From assembly GCA_017303995.1 (NCBI GenBank), contig JAFLBE010000011.1:27463-91462 (forward strand): 64,000 bases of DNA. The letters run 5' to 3'. The DNA comes from Bacteroidota bacterium. Lineage in GTDB: Bacteria > Bacteroidota > JABWAT01. Positions 26,025-33,820 of this stretch are shown here, one piece after another. How positions within the stretch are numbered: the first letter of the stretch is position 1; the number at the start of each line of letters is the position of its first letter. The notes beneath the pieces were generated by a model. That model ran no database searches, was not told where the DNA came from, and saw only the letters and a list, made by a program, of their open reading frames with translations. The position numbers and the translations under genes were made by a program.

Positions 26025-26459
26025 ATGTTTTACTCCAAAAAAACTGAATATTTAATTCAGGCTTTACTTGTGATTGGTGATGAGTTTGAAACCGGACATT
26101 ATGTTTCGATGGATACTATCAGAATCAAAGCCGATCTGCCCCGTGCGTTAACATTGAAACTGTTAAATTACCTGGTAAAAGATAAAATTCTCGAATCCAA
26201 TCTGGGACCTTCGGGCGGATTTCGTTTTCTCGTCAACCCGAAAGATGTGTATCTCTATCAGATAAAAAGCTATTTCGACCCAATTAGTCACCTCGACGGT
26301 TGTGCGCTCGGACTCAATTTTTGTTCGGAAGAAAGACCTTGTGCCATGCATGATGTCTGGAAATCACTTCGCCAGCCGATGAAAGATTTCTTCGAAAAAA
26401 CCTCCATGCAAACCCTCATTGTAGAATACCGGGAAAAATCACGTCTGAAAGGGCATTGA
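26025..26459 (+). CDS. Rrf2-family regulator with three-cysteine cluster motif
   Basis: A 144-residue winged-helix regulator. The N-terminal part (YSKKTEYLIQALLVIG through LKLLNYLVKDKILESNLGPSGGFRFL) is the Rrf2 DNA-binding domain, with the usual GPSGGF wing. Cysteines 93, 100 and 106 (C-6-C-5-C) sit where IscR and NsrR bind their Fe-S cluster, so it is probably a redox, iron or nitric-oxide sensor. It has its own promoter with an inverted repeat over the leader. It is transcribed away from ruvB; the MFS gene downstream is separated by a heptad array and need not be its target. Confidence 0.88.
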   Translation: MFYSKKTEYLIQALLVIGDEFETGHYVSMDTIRIKADLPRALTLKLLNYLVKDKILESNLGPSGGFRFLVNPKDVYLYQIKSYFDPISHLDGCALGLNFCSEERPCAMHDVWKSLRQPMKDFFEKTSMQTLIVEYREKSRLKGH

Positions 26460-26465
26460 TATTTT

Positions 26466-26493
26466 AGCTGTTAGCTAATGGCTGTTAGCCCGT
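26466..26493. repeat. Heptad array (AGCTGTT type)
   Basis: Units AGCTGTT, AGCTAAT, GGCTGTT and AGCCCGT in 7-base phase, starting 6 bases after the Rrf2 stop codon. Confidence 0.45.
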
Positions 26494-26604
26494 CAGTGGC
26501 CGGGTTTTCAACTGTTAGGTAACCGCTGATTCTCATTTCGAATCCAGTCTTGAAAATCTCCCTCTGCTTTGCGAACTTGTTGGAATTACGAGAAAAATTC
26601 CTCA

Positions 26605-27795
26605 ATGTTCAGAACTGTTTTTCACCTTTATAAAAGTGCCTGGTCGGGCTTGCCAAAATCCTCCTGGATGCTGGCTTTGGTCATGCTGATCAACCGGTCA
26701 GGCGCCATGGTGATTCCATTCCTCTCCTTATATCTTACCCAGAAACTTGGTTTCACACTCAGCGAGGCCGGACTTTGCATTTCTGCCTTTGGGGGAGGTG
26801 CATTTCTTGGCGCATTTTTGGGTGGAAAGCTGACAGATAAATTGGGTCCGTTCCGGGTTCAGGCTGGAAGTTTACTCGGGACTGGACTTCTCTTTTTTGT
26901 CCTGATGGAATTGACCACTTTTTACTCAGTTCTTGCTGGGATTTTCATCCTGAGTCTGGTTTCAGAATCTCTTCGGCCTGCAAATGCGGTTTCAGTTGCT
27001 GCATTTTCACCACCCGACCGGGTGACCCGGGCTTTTTCGTTGAACAGGATGGCTGCGAATCTGGGTTTTGCATTCGGACCTGCAATCGGTGGACTCCTTG
27101 CGGTTATCGATTTTAAACTTCTTTTTGTTGCGGATGGTTTAACCTGCATTTTTGCCGGAATTGTCTTCATCTTTTTCTTCAGAAAGCAATATGCCTTAAA
27201 ATCAGATTCGAAAAAATCAGAAATGGTGAAAGGTCAATCAGCCTGGAAGGATAAAAAGTTCATTTTATTTACGGTTTTGGTCACAGTTTATGCCATGGTT
27301 TTCTTCCAGTTTTTTACCACGCTTCCGGTCTTTTACCGCACAGAATTTCACCTGCCTGAAAATGAAATCGGCCTTTTAATGGCCATGAATGGGGTGATTA
27401 TTTTCTTTTTTGAAATGATTCTGGTGAATAAACTGGAAAACAAAATCAAAATTATGAATCTGATTCCGATTGGATCCGTTCTGCTCGGATTTTCTTTTTT
27501 TCTGATTGGCGGATTTCATTTCGTGTGGATTCTGATTGCAGGCATGATTTTTCTGACGGTGGCTGAAATGCTATCCATGCCATTTATGGCTGCACACGTG
27601 AATGCAAAAGCAGGAAATGGCCGGTTGGGTGAATATATGGCGATGTACACAATGGCTTATTCCTTCGCACATATTGCCGCACCGATGATCGGCACCCGCA
27701 TTGCAGAGGTTGCTGGTTTCAATACGCTTTGGATGCTATGTGCAGGTGTGTCCGTTTTGGTTGCCGGTGGATTTTGGTTCCTGGGGCGGAGATGA
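26605..27795 (+). CDS. MFS transporter (MdtH/YfcJ-like)
   Basis: A 396-residue major facilitator protein with 12 predicted helices. It shows the first-half marker INRSGAMVIPFLSLYLTQKLGFTLSEAGL, the loop 2-3 signature FLGGKLTDKLGPFRV, and NRMAANLGFAFGPAIGG in helix 5, a pattern common in drug-efflux MFS proteins. The ATG at 26605 starts at MFRTVFHLYKSAW; an in-frame start at 26569 would add 12 poorly conserved residues. Substrate unknown. It stands alone. Confidence 0.87.
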   Translation: MFRTVFHLYKSAWSGLPKSSWMLALVMLINRSGAMVIPFLSLYLTQKLGFTLSEAGLCISAFGGGAFLGAFLGGKLTDKLGPFRVQAGSLLGTGLLFFVLMELTTFYSVLAGIFILSLVSESLRPANAVSVAAFSPPDRVTRAFSLNRMAANLGFAFGPAIGGLLAVIDFKLLFVADGLTCIFAGIVFIFFFRKQYALKSDSKKSEMVKGQSAWKDKKFILFTVLVTVYAMVFFQFFTTLPVFYRTEFHLPENEIGLLMAMNGVIIFFFEMILVNKLENKIKIMNLIPIGSVLLGFSFFLIGGFHFVWILIAGMIFLTVAEMLSMPFMAAHVNAKAGNGRLGEYMAMYTMAYSFAHIAAPMIGTRIAEVAGFNTLWMLCAGVSVLVAGGFWFLGRR

Positions 27796-27899
27796 TCCTG
27801 ATTTGAAACCTGATTCTGGTCTTACGATATTTGATTTGAACCTGATTTTGATCCCGAAAATTTAAAACAGTTTGCAAAATAAAAATACCAAGGTGACTC

Positions 27900-28487
27900 T
27901 TGACCTTATTCCGTAATAAATTCCGGATAAAATCGGCACGTTTACCCGATTTCGATTATTCGATGAATGGAATGTATTTCATCACGATCTGTACAAAGGA
28001 ACGGTTACCTTTTTTTGGTGAAATTGTGGAGGGGGGGATAACTTTATCTGAAATGGGCGAAATTGTCAAACGATTTTGGCAGGAAATTCCAAACCAATTT
28101 TCATATGTTAAATTAGATGAATTTGTGGTGATGCCAAATCATTTTCATGGAATTGTAATCATCGATCAAAATCGTAGAGACGCGATTAATCGCGTCTCTA
28201 CCGCCGATGCAATATCGATTAACCGCATTTCAACGGCGGTAAACGAAAATACAGGTGGATTTGCCGGGGATAAAAATCCAATGGTCAATGAAAATTTGTC
28301 ACGAATCATCAGGTGGTACAAAGGACGGGTTTCATTTGAAATCAAAAAAATCCATTCTGATTTTGGATGGCAATCCCGGTTTCATGACCGGATCATTCGG
28401 AACGAAGATGAATTATTTAATGTCCGGAATTATATTAAAAACAATCCGGCGAATTGGGAAAATGATAAATTGATGAAGGAAAAATAA
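27900..28487 (+). CDS. REP-associated tyrosine transposase (RAYT, Y1_Tnp)
   Basis: A 195-residue single-strand transposase of the IS200-like Y1 class that processes palindromic repeats. The HUH metal motif is H81-F82-H83 in MPNHFHGIV and the catalytic tyrosine is Y178 in VRNYIKNNPANW; the N-terminal FDYSMNGMYFITICTKERLPFFGEI is typical. Start is TTG with AAGGTG 8 bases upstream. It contains an odd insertion: bases 28174-28201 are a perfect 28-base palindrome translated as RRDAINRVST (92-101), followed by a degenerate echo, AISINRIST. The same palindrome lies 17 bases past the stop. There are no flanking insertion-sequence ends, as expected for RAYTs. It is probably functional, since both motifs are intact. 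Confidence 0.9.
   Translation: MTLFRNKFRIKSARLPDFDYSMNGMYFITICTKERLPFFGEIVEGGITLSEMGEIVKRFWQEIPNQFSYVKLDEFVVMPNHFHGIVIIDQNRRDAINRVSTADAISINRISTAVNENTGGFAGDKNPMVNENLSRIIRWYKGRVSFEIKKIHSDFGWQSRFHDRIIRNEDELFNVRNYIKNNPANWENDKLMKEK
28174..28201. repeat. REP palindrome inside the transposase gene
   Basis: A perfect 28-base palindrome with half-site GTAGAGACGCGATT. It keeps the reading frame of the transposase and encodes RRDAINRVST. Identical to the copy at 28504. Confidence 0.9.
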
Positions 28488-28503
28488 CGGTTTGACATTT
28501 ATC

Positions 28504-28531
28504 GTAGAGACGCGATTAATCGCGTCTCTAC
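28504..28531. repeat. REP palindrome after the transposase gene
   Basis: Identical 28-base palindrome (half-site GTAGAGACGCGATT), preceded by ATC as in the internal copy. It lies between the convergent transposase and hydrogenase-like small-subunit genes and could also act as a terminator hairpin. Confidence 0.9.
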
Positions 28532-28554
28532 ATCCAGAATCGTAATTACCCCGT

Positions 28555-29304
28555 TTATTTTTTATCCAGCCAATCCAATAAACCCGTTATAAACGTTAAC
28601 GGATGGGGCGGGCAACCGGGAATGAACAAATCAACCGGATGCTGTTCCAGAAATTCACGGTTTAATTCCGGCGAATCTTTAAAAATACCACCCGAGATGC
28701 CACACGCACCAAACAGAATGACAATTTTCGGATCAGGAACGGCATCAAAACACATCTGGGTTGCTTCTGCCATGGTGGCGGTCATGGGTCCGGTAATGAC
28801 GATTCCGTCTGCATGACGGGGTGAGGCTACAAATTCAATCCCGAACCGGCCCATGTCAAAATTTACATTGCTGAGGGCATTCAATTCCAGTTCACAGGCG
28901 TTGCATCCGCCGGAGGAAATCTGTCTCAGTTTCAATGATTTCCCGAAATAGGATCTGATCTTTTCTGAGGCAATTTCTGGGGTAATTCTGTGTTCCGTTC
29001 CACTCACAACCAATTGTTCACGGGAACTGCACGTTATGTGGTGCTCATTGGTGAAATGAATCACCTGTTCCGGGCAGTTCTGTTCACAAACCGGACAAAA
29101 AACACAGGTTCCCAGATCAATCTTCAGCGGATTCAAACTGATTGCATTTGTTGGACACAAATCCACGCAAATTGTACATCCATGCGGGCATTTTTCTGGC
29201 TGGATTTGAGGCATACCACGGAATAAAGGTGGAAGTCCGGGATTGTGAACATCGTGAACGATGGGATCACCCTGCAGAATTCTTAATCTGATACTTTCAA
29301 ACAT
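28555..29304 (-). CDS. Hydrogenase-4-like small subunit fused to 2[4Fe-4S] ferredoxin
   Basis: A 249-residue electron-transfer subunit. Residues 30-85 carry two [4Fe-4S] sites (C39, C43, C46, C50 and C67, C70, C73, C77), corresponding to HyfH/NuoI. Residues 120-249 are a NuoB/HyfI-type domain with the proximal-cluster cysteines C134, C137, C201 and C231 in GGCNACELE, FGACGISGG and PGCPPHP. Fusion of the two in one chain is compact. The protein would carry electrons from a soluble donor to the large subunit on the cytoplasmic face. It is the last gene of the minus-strand operon, 12 bases after the large subunit. Confidence 0.9.
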   Translation of the reverse strand: MFESIRLRILQGDPIVHDVHNPGLPPLFRGMPQIQPEKCPHGCTICVDLCPTNAISLNPLKIDLGTCVFCPVCEQNCPEQVIHFTNEHHITCSSREQLVVSGTEHRITPEIASEKIRSYFGKSLKLRQISSGGCNACELELNALSNVNFDMGRFGIEFVASPRHADGIVITGPMTATMAEATQMCFDAVPDPKIVILFGACGISGGIFKDSPELNREFLEQHPVDLFIPGCPPHPLTFITGLLDWLDKK

Positions 29305-29316
29305 GGCACATCCTCA

Positions 29317-30798
29317 TTATAAATCGTGTCCGGCATAGGATAAATCAAAGCTCTTGTTGCACAACGGAAAGTCCGAAATGGCTTCATTCCGCAGAGCAAG
29401 TGCGAGTCCGTACCAGTTATGAAACGATGGATCTTTGATTTTATATCGGGTCAGTTTTCCATCGGAACCGGTAAATAAACTGTGAACAATTTCGCCACGC
29501 CATCCTTCAACCACTGAGATCACTCCAGAATCCGGTTGCAAATCGTGAACTTTGGTTTGGGTTGTTCCTGCAGGTAAATTGTCAAGCTGTTCAAAAATAA
29601 ACCGGATGGAATCTTCAATTTCAAGTGCACGGATGCGGGTTCGTGCGAAGACATCGCCGGTACCAAGAGTGATCAGCGGAATCGGAAAATACCGGTAAGC
29701 ACCATAAGGGAACTGACTTCTCGTATCCAGATCAATTCCGCTTGCCCGGGCAGCGGGCCCTACCATCCCAATTTCAGATGCCCATTCACGGGTTACTGTT
29801 CCAGTATGATCGAGCCTGGCAAGTACGCTGGTTGAATCAAACAAAACCAGATTGATAGCCGAAACATCATTTAAAACGGTAGTTAGGTTGGATTTTAATT
29901 TTTCAATTGCCTCTTCATCCGGATCAAATTGAAGTCCGCCGGGAACCAGAAATCCTTTGCCGAACCGTGATCCGCAGAAAAGAGCAAGTCCGTTGATGAC
30001 TAAGGTGCGGAGACGGCCATAAGAGGAAGCCCCAATGGCATAACCGATGTCGTTTGCAATTCCGCCCAAACCGGCAAGATGCATGGCAACCCGTTCAAGT
30101 TCTTCGGCGATGGAACGCAAAACCTGAGTTTTTAAACTCACATTGGTGTGCGCCAAAGCCTCAATTCCCAAAACATGAGCCATCGAATGGCCAATTGTGG
30201 TATCACCGGCGATGGACTCACACAAAATGGTTTGTTGCCGGGAATTTGCAGAAAGCAAAAGATTTTCAATCCCCCGTTTCTGATATCCCAGAACAATTTC
30301 AAGATGATAAACCAGTTCACCGTGACATTGAAACCTGAAATGCCCCGGTTCAATCACACCGGCATGGATGGGACCCACTGCAACTTCATGAACTTCTTCA
30401 CCTTCCATCTGATACAAAGAATAAGGCTGATCACCCAGAACAGTTGATTGTTTTCTCACCGGACGAAGCCAAGGATGTCCGTTGGGAATAATCAGATTTT
30501 CTTCGGCAAGTTCACATTCGAAATAATTCGTCTGTGGAAAGTCAGAGGCAAAACTGTTAAACCGGTGATCGTCTTTACTGAATTGGGTTGCAGTTAAACT
30601 GATGGAAGACGTCAATGGATTACTGAGAACGACCAAAACGGTTTTTTCTGATTTTTCAGGATTCAGGGCAAACAAACTGATCAGACGGAATCCGGCTTGA
30701 AGCGATTGGCGGATGCTGTTCTCAAATTCGGAAACTGAAATGACCGGAATATCACTGATGTGAAACGGACGATGGTTTTGGACGGATAAAAAGCTCAT
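29317..30798 (-). CDS. Hydrogenase-4-like large subunit lacking NiFe cysteines (Ehr type)
   Basis: A 493-residue subunit with an N-terminal NuoC-like domain (about 1-115) and a NuoD/HyfG-like domain. In true group-4 NiFe hydrogenases the first site is CGIC followed by a histidine; here the aligned segment is ESIAGDTTIGHS, so alanine 197 and threonine 200 replace the cysteines while H204 remains. The C-terminal DPCxxC is replaced by FPLCNKSFDLSYAGHDL. It therefore cannot bind NiFe in the usual way and should not be called a hydrogenase. This fits the energy-converting hydrogenase-related (Ehr) complexes, whose reaction is unknown. Four-base overlap with the upstream antiporter-like gene. Confidence 0.88.
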   Translation of the reverse strand: MSFLSVQNHRPFHISDIPVISVSEFENSIRQSLQAGFRLISLFALNPEKSEKTVLVVLSNPLTSSISLTATQFSKDDHRFNSFASDFPQTNYFECELAEENLIIPNGHPWLRPVRKQSTVLGDQPYSLYQMEGEEVHEVAVGPIHAGVIEPGHFRFQCHGELVYHLEIVLGYQKRGIENLLLSANSRQQTILCESIAGDTTIGHSMAHVLGIEALAHTNVSLKTQVLRSIAEELERVAMHLAGLGGIANDIGYAIGASSYGRLRTLVINGLALFCGSRFGKGFLVPGGLQFDPDEEAIEKLKSNLTTVLNDVSAINLVLFDSTSVLARLDHTGTVTREWASEIGMVGPAARASGIDLDTRSQFPYGAYRYFPIPLITLGTGDVFARTRIRALEIEDSIRFIFEQLDNLPAGTTQTKVHDLQPDSGVISVVEGWRGEIVHSLFTGSDGKLTRYKIKDPSFHNWYGLALALRNEAISDFPLCNKSFDLSYAGHDL

Positions 30799-32246
30799 AG
30801 TATGATTCCAAAATCAAGTGCAATGTTGGTCACCATTTCATAAAGTTCTGAAGGAAGGAAAAGACCCAATCCGATCAGCATCAGCAGCAGAATGAGTGAT
30901 GCAAAGTGGGTGATATCGAACTTTTCGCTTATTTCCGGCAGATTGGCAATATCTGGCGGTGCCTTGTAAAGCATCTGAAAAACGGTTTTACTCATCCCGA
31001 CGAAAATGAAAAAGAGAAGGAATAACACACCGGCGAGTAGCCAGGGTTTTGCCATCAATCCCTGAAAAATCATCAGTTCACTGAAAAATATACCGAAGGG
31101 CGGCATGGCGATAATGGCGAAAAATCCGGTCAGGAACAGCCAGCCCGTCCAGGGCATTGCATTCAGCACATTCCAGACTGATGCCGTTTCACGTGATTTA
31201 TACGCCCGGTGAATATTGCCGGCATTGAGAAATAAAACCACTTTGGTAATTGAATTGTAAACGACGTGCAGCATGGCACCCACAAAAGCAATTCCGCCGG
31301 TTCCGATTCCAATGACAATCAAACCCAAATGTTCAACGCTGGAATACGAAATCATCCGTTTGTAATTGGTTACTTTAAACATGAAAACAAAAGCAACAAA
31401 AAGTGAAAACATCCCGCCGATAATCATGATAATCCGGGCAAATTCAGCCGTTTCGGTTGGAACCATAATCTGATATACTCTCAGAACACCGATCAGAGCC
31501 GTTCCCCGGAGTGAACCCGACATTAAAGCAGCAACCGGACTTGGGGAATTGCTCGTGGCATCAATATCACCTGGGTGCATGGGAGCAATTCCGATTTTTG
31601 TACTTAATCCGACAAAAACAAAAATAAAGGCTGCCTTCAGCCAGATCGGATTCAATACTTCGGCATTCAGGATAAAGTTGGTGACCACCAATTGTTTCCC
31701 ATCCAAAACCGTTCCATTGGCCGATAAAGTCAGGAAAAGAAATCCGACAAAGGCAAAGGCAATCCCGACAGAAACGAGGAACAAATACTTCCACATGGCT
31801 TCAAGTGCTTCTTCATCCCGGTAATAAAAAATCAGCGGAGCAACACAAAGTGTCGTGGTTTCAGAGGCAACCCAGAAAAGCCCCAGATGGTTACTGATCA
31901 GCGCCAGTGTATTGGCAAGAAGATATAAATTCAGCAGCATGAAGTAGAGTTTTTTGCTCTTTTCTTCCTTCACAATATTGGGCCGGCTGAGGTAGGAATA
32001 AGAAACCAATGTTACCCAGAAGTACACATTTGAAAGTACCATCAGGAAAAGTTTGGTTAATGAATCAAACCGGATGAAATCATTTTCTGACGGATTTAAA
32101 AACCCGGAAAAGATGAGAAATGAACACAAAAGGTGAACAGTTGCAGCAAACAAGGTCAGCGAATATTGAATCTTCCGGTTTTTCAGGAAATAGACCAACC
32201 CAATATTCAGCAAAGGCAGTGCAGTTAAAAGAAATAGTTCAAGCAT
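30795..32246 (-). CDS. HyfF/NuoN-like proton-conducting membrane subunit
   Basis: A 483-residue antiporter-like subunit with about 14 transmembrane helices. It contains the helix 7-8 motif GLSTKIGIAPMHPGDIDATSNSPSPVAALMSG and the lysine-bearing AYSSVEHLGLIVIG-type segment (here ISYSSVEHLGLIVIGIG), diagnostic of HyfF and related Mrp/complex I proton channels. It would pump ions when the peripheral arm is reduced. It overlaps its neighbours by one base (upstream) and four bases (downstream), so translation is coupled. Confidence 0.9.
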   Translation of the reverse strand: MLELFLLTALPLLNIGLVYFLKNRKIQYSLTLFAATVHLLCSFLIFSGFLNPSENDFIRFDSLTKLFLMVLSNVYFWVTLVSYSYLSRPNIVKEEKSKKLYFMLLNLYLLANTLALISNHLGLFWVASETTTLCVAPLIFYYRDEEALEAMWKYLFLVSVGIAFAFVGFLFLTLSANGTVLDGKQLVVTNFILNAEVLNPIWLKAAFIFVFVGLSTKIGIAPMHPGDIDATSNSPSPVAALMSGSLRGTALIGVLRVYQIMVPTETAEFARIIMIIGGMFSLFVAFVFMFKVTNYKRMISYSSVEHLGLIVIGIGTGGIAFVGAMLHVVYNSITKVVLFLNAGNIHRAYKSRETASVWNVLNAMPWTGWLFLTGFFAIIAMPPFGIFFSELMIFQGLMAKPWLLAGVLFLLFFIFVGMSKTVFQMLYKAPPDIANLPEISEKFDITHFASLILLLMLIGLGLFLPSELYEMVTNIALDFGIIL

Positions 32247-32878
32247 CAGTCTTTTAACCTCCCTAAGGCAGTCACATCAGGTTGGGCAAAAGTTGAACTG
32301 ATCCGGTTGATCACAATTCCCATCAGGAAAACGACCACGAAAATATCAAGCAGGGCGCCCAGTTCAACGATGGTTGGCATTTCAGCAGAAAGCGACGTTC
32401 CGAAAAGCAAAATCCCATTTTCCAGAATCAGAAATCCGACCACGTGAATAATAAGTTTTTTCCGGAAAATGATGATAAAAATTCCAATGATCATGGCGGA
32501 AAAAGCAGAGGCAAAAGGAATGGGTTCGATGGTTGTGAATCCCGATAAAACATGGGCGGAAACAAACAGAACCGACATCGAAAACACACTCAGCAGCAGA
32601 AAATTAAAGGGCTGAATACTGGGTTCCACGATCCGTTTCACGTCAAGGTCAATAACGATTTTATTGACAAACCGGGGAATAATGATGGCCTTGACGATCA
32701 ATGAAACGATCGGAATGATCAGCAAATGGACTGACAAGTGGTGTAAAAACGGAAAAATCATGATCAGGGAAAGTAAAACCCCCTGTATCCGTAAAATGGT
32801 GACATAGGTTTTAATTCTGGAGGTAACCACCAGATAAAGAAGCGTAAGACAAAAGAGAATACTGAGTACATTTTCCAT
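32246..32878 (-). CDS. HyfE-like membrane subunit
   Basis: A 210-residue protein with about seven transmembrane helices, corresponding to HyfE (its second half resembles NuoK/MrpC). Recognisable segments are IPRFVNKIVIDLDVKR and HVVGFLILENGILLFGTSLSAEMPTIVELGALLDIFVVVFLMGIVINRI; the glutamates in LENG and VELG sit in membrane helices, as in NuoK, and probably take part in proton transfer. Its place between the NuoH-like and HyfF-like genes is the same as in hyf operons. Confidence 0.88.
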   Translation of the reverse strand: MENVLSILFCLTLLYLVVTSRIKTYVTILRIQGVLLSLIMIFPFLHHLSVHLLIIPIVSLIVKAIIIPRFVNKIVIDLDVKRIVEPSIQPFNFLLLSVFSMSVLFVSAHVLSGFTTIEPIPFASAFSAMIIGIFIIIFRKKLIIHVVGFLILENGILLFGTSLSAEMPTIVELGALLDIFVVVFLMGIVINRISSTFAQPDVTALGRLKD

Positions 32879-32893
32879 AGTGAATCCGGAAGT

Positions 32894-33820
32894 TTAGCGA
32901 ACAAACGTATAAATAAGCAGATTGAGAATCCCGATAGCAGTTGCAAACAACAGATATTGGGGAATACTTTTCATTTTAAACCGGGCAATCATGGTTTCAA
33001 CCCAGGCGATGACCGTGGTCAGCAGAAAGATGACGACAATAAAAACAGAAAATCCCAGCCACTCATTGGCCATGCTGAACGGATTGAAAAAGGACGCCTC
33101 AAAAACAGCGTAAACCATAATTTTAATGTAGCTGCCATACTGGTAAAGAAACAGGTCAATTCCGGAATTATCCAGAATCATCACTTCATGAATCATCGTG
33201 AGTTCAAGGTGCGTGTTCGGGTCATCAATGGGCATTCTTGAACATTCGGTTACCAGCAGAATAAACCCCGAAATCGAACTGACGATAATGAAAACCAGGG
33301 CACTGGGTTCATCAAGCTGGATGGAATGATAAATGTCGTAAATGGAAGTATGTCCGCTGATGAAGGCAAGACTTCCGAGCGTGAAAAAGAAAATCGGTTC
33401 GGCAAAAACGGCGAAAGTCGCTTCCCGGGCGGCGCCCATTCCTTCAAATGAACTCCCGATATCCATTGCACCAAGAATCTGGAAAAACCGGGCGAGACCA
33501 AGCAGATAAGCAAAAACAATAATATCACCATTGAAACTGAAAAGCGGACGAACATATCCGATCGGCAGAATCAGAAGGGTAAACAGAATGGCAGAAAAGG
33601 AAATAACCGGTGCGATCCGGCTGATAAATGAAGCCGATGTTGCGTAAATGGTTTCCTTCCGGCTAAGCCGGGCCAGATCATAATATGGCTGCCAGACCGG
33701 AGCACCAATCCGGCCGGTGAGAATTGCTTTTTGCTTGTTGATGAGACCCACGAGAAACGGGGAGACCAACAGAATCAGAACAAAGGGAAATAATCCCTGC
33801 AAACTTACAGATAAGTCCAT
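32894..33820 (-). CDS. HyfC/NuoH-like membrane anchor subunit
   Basis: A 308-residue subunit with eight transmembrane helices. It has the family signatures GLINKQKAILTGRIGAPVWQPYYDLARLSRKE (N-terminal amphipathic loop), GSSFEGMGAAREATFAVFAEP (helix 5 charged loop) and ECSRMPIDDPNTHLELTMIHEVMILD. In complex I and group-4 hydrogenases this subunit lines the cavity where the redox arm meets the membrane arm. The key acidic residues (E in FEGMGAAREATF, PIDDP, HLELTMIHE) are all kept, so energy coupling is likely intact although the NiFe site is absent. Confidence 0.92.
   Translation of the reverse strand: MDLSVSLQGLFPFVLILLVSPFLVGLINKQKAILTGRIGAPVWQPYYDLARLSRKETIYATSASFISRIAPVISFSAILFTLLILPIGYVRPLFSFNGDIIVFAYLLGLARFFQILGAMDIGSSFEGMGAAREATFAVFAEPIFFFTLGSLAFISGHTSIYDIYHSIQLDEPSALVFIIVSSISGFILLVTECSRMPIDDPNTHLELTMIHEVMILDNSGIDLFLYQYGSYIKIMVYAVFEASFFNPFSMANEWLGFSVFIVVIFLLTTVIAWVETMIARFKMKSIPQYLLFATAIGILNLLIYTFVR

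Noticed and set aside
28488..28554. Insertion-sequence right end after the transposase
   Set aside because: The palindrome here is a REP unit identical to the one inside the gene; there are no paired element ends or target duplications, consistent with a RAYT and not a full IS.
29317..30798. Calling the large subunit a NiFe hydrogenase or formate hydrogenlyase
   Set aside because: Both CxxC motifs that hold NiFe are absent and no maturation or formate dehydrogenase gene is nearby.
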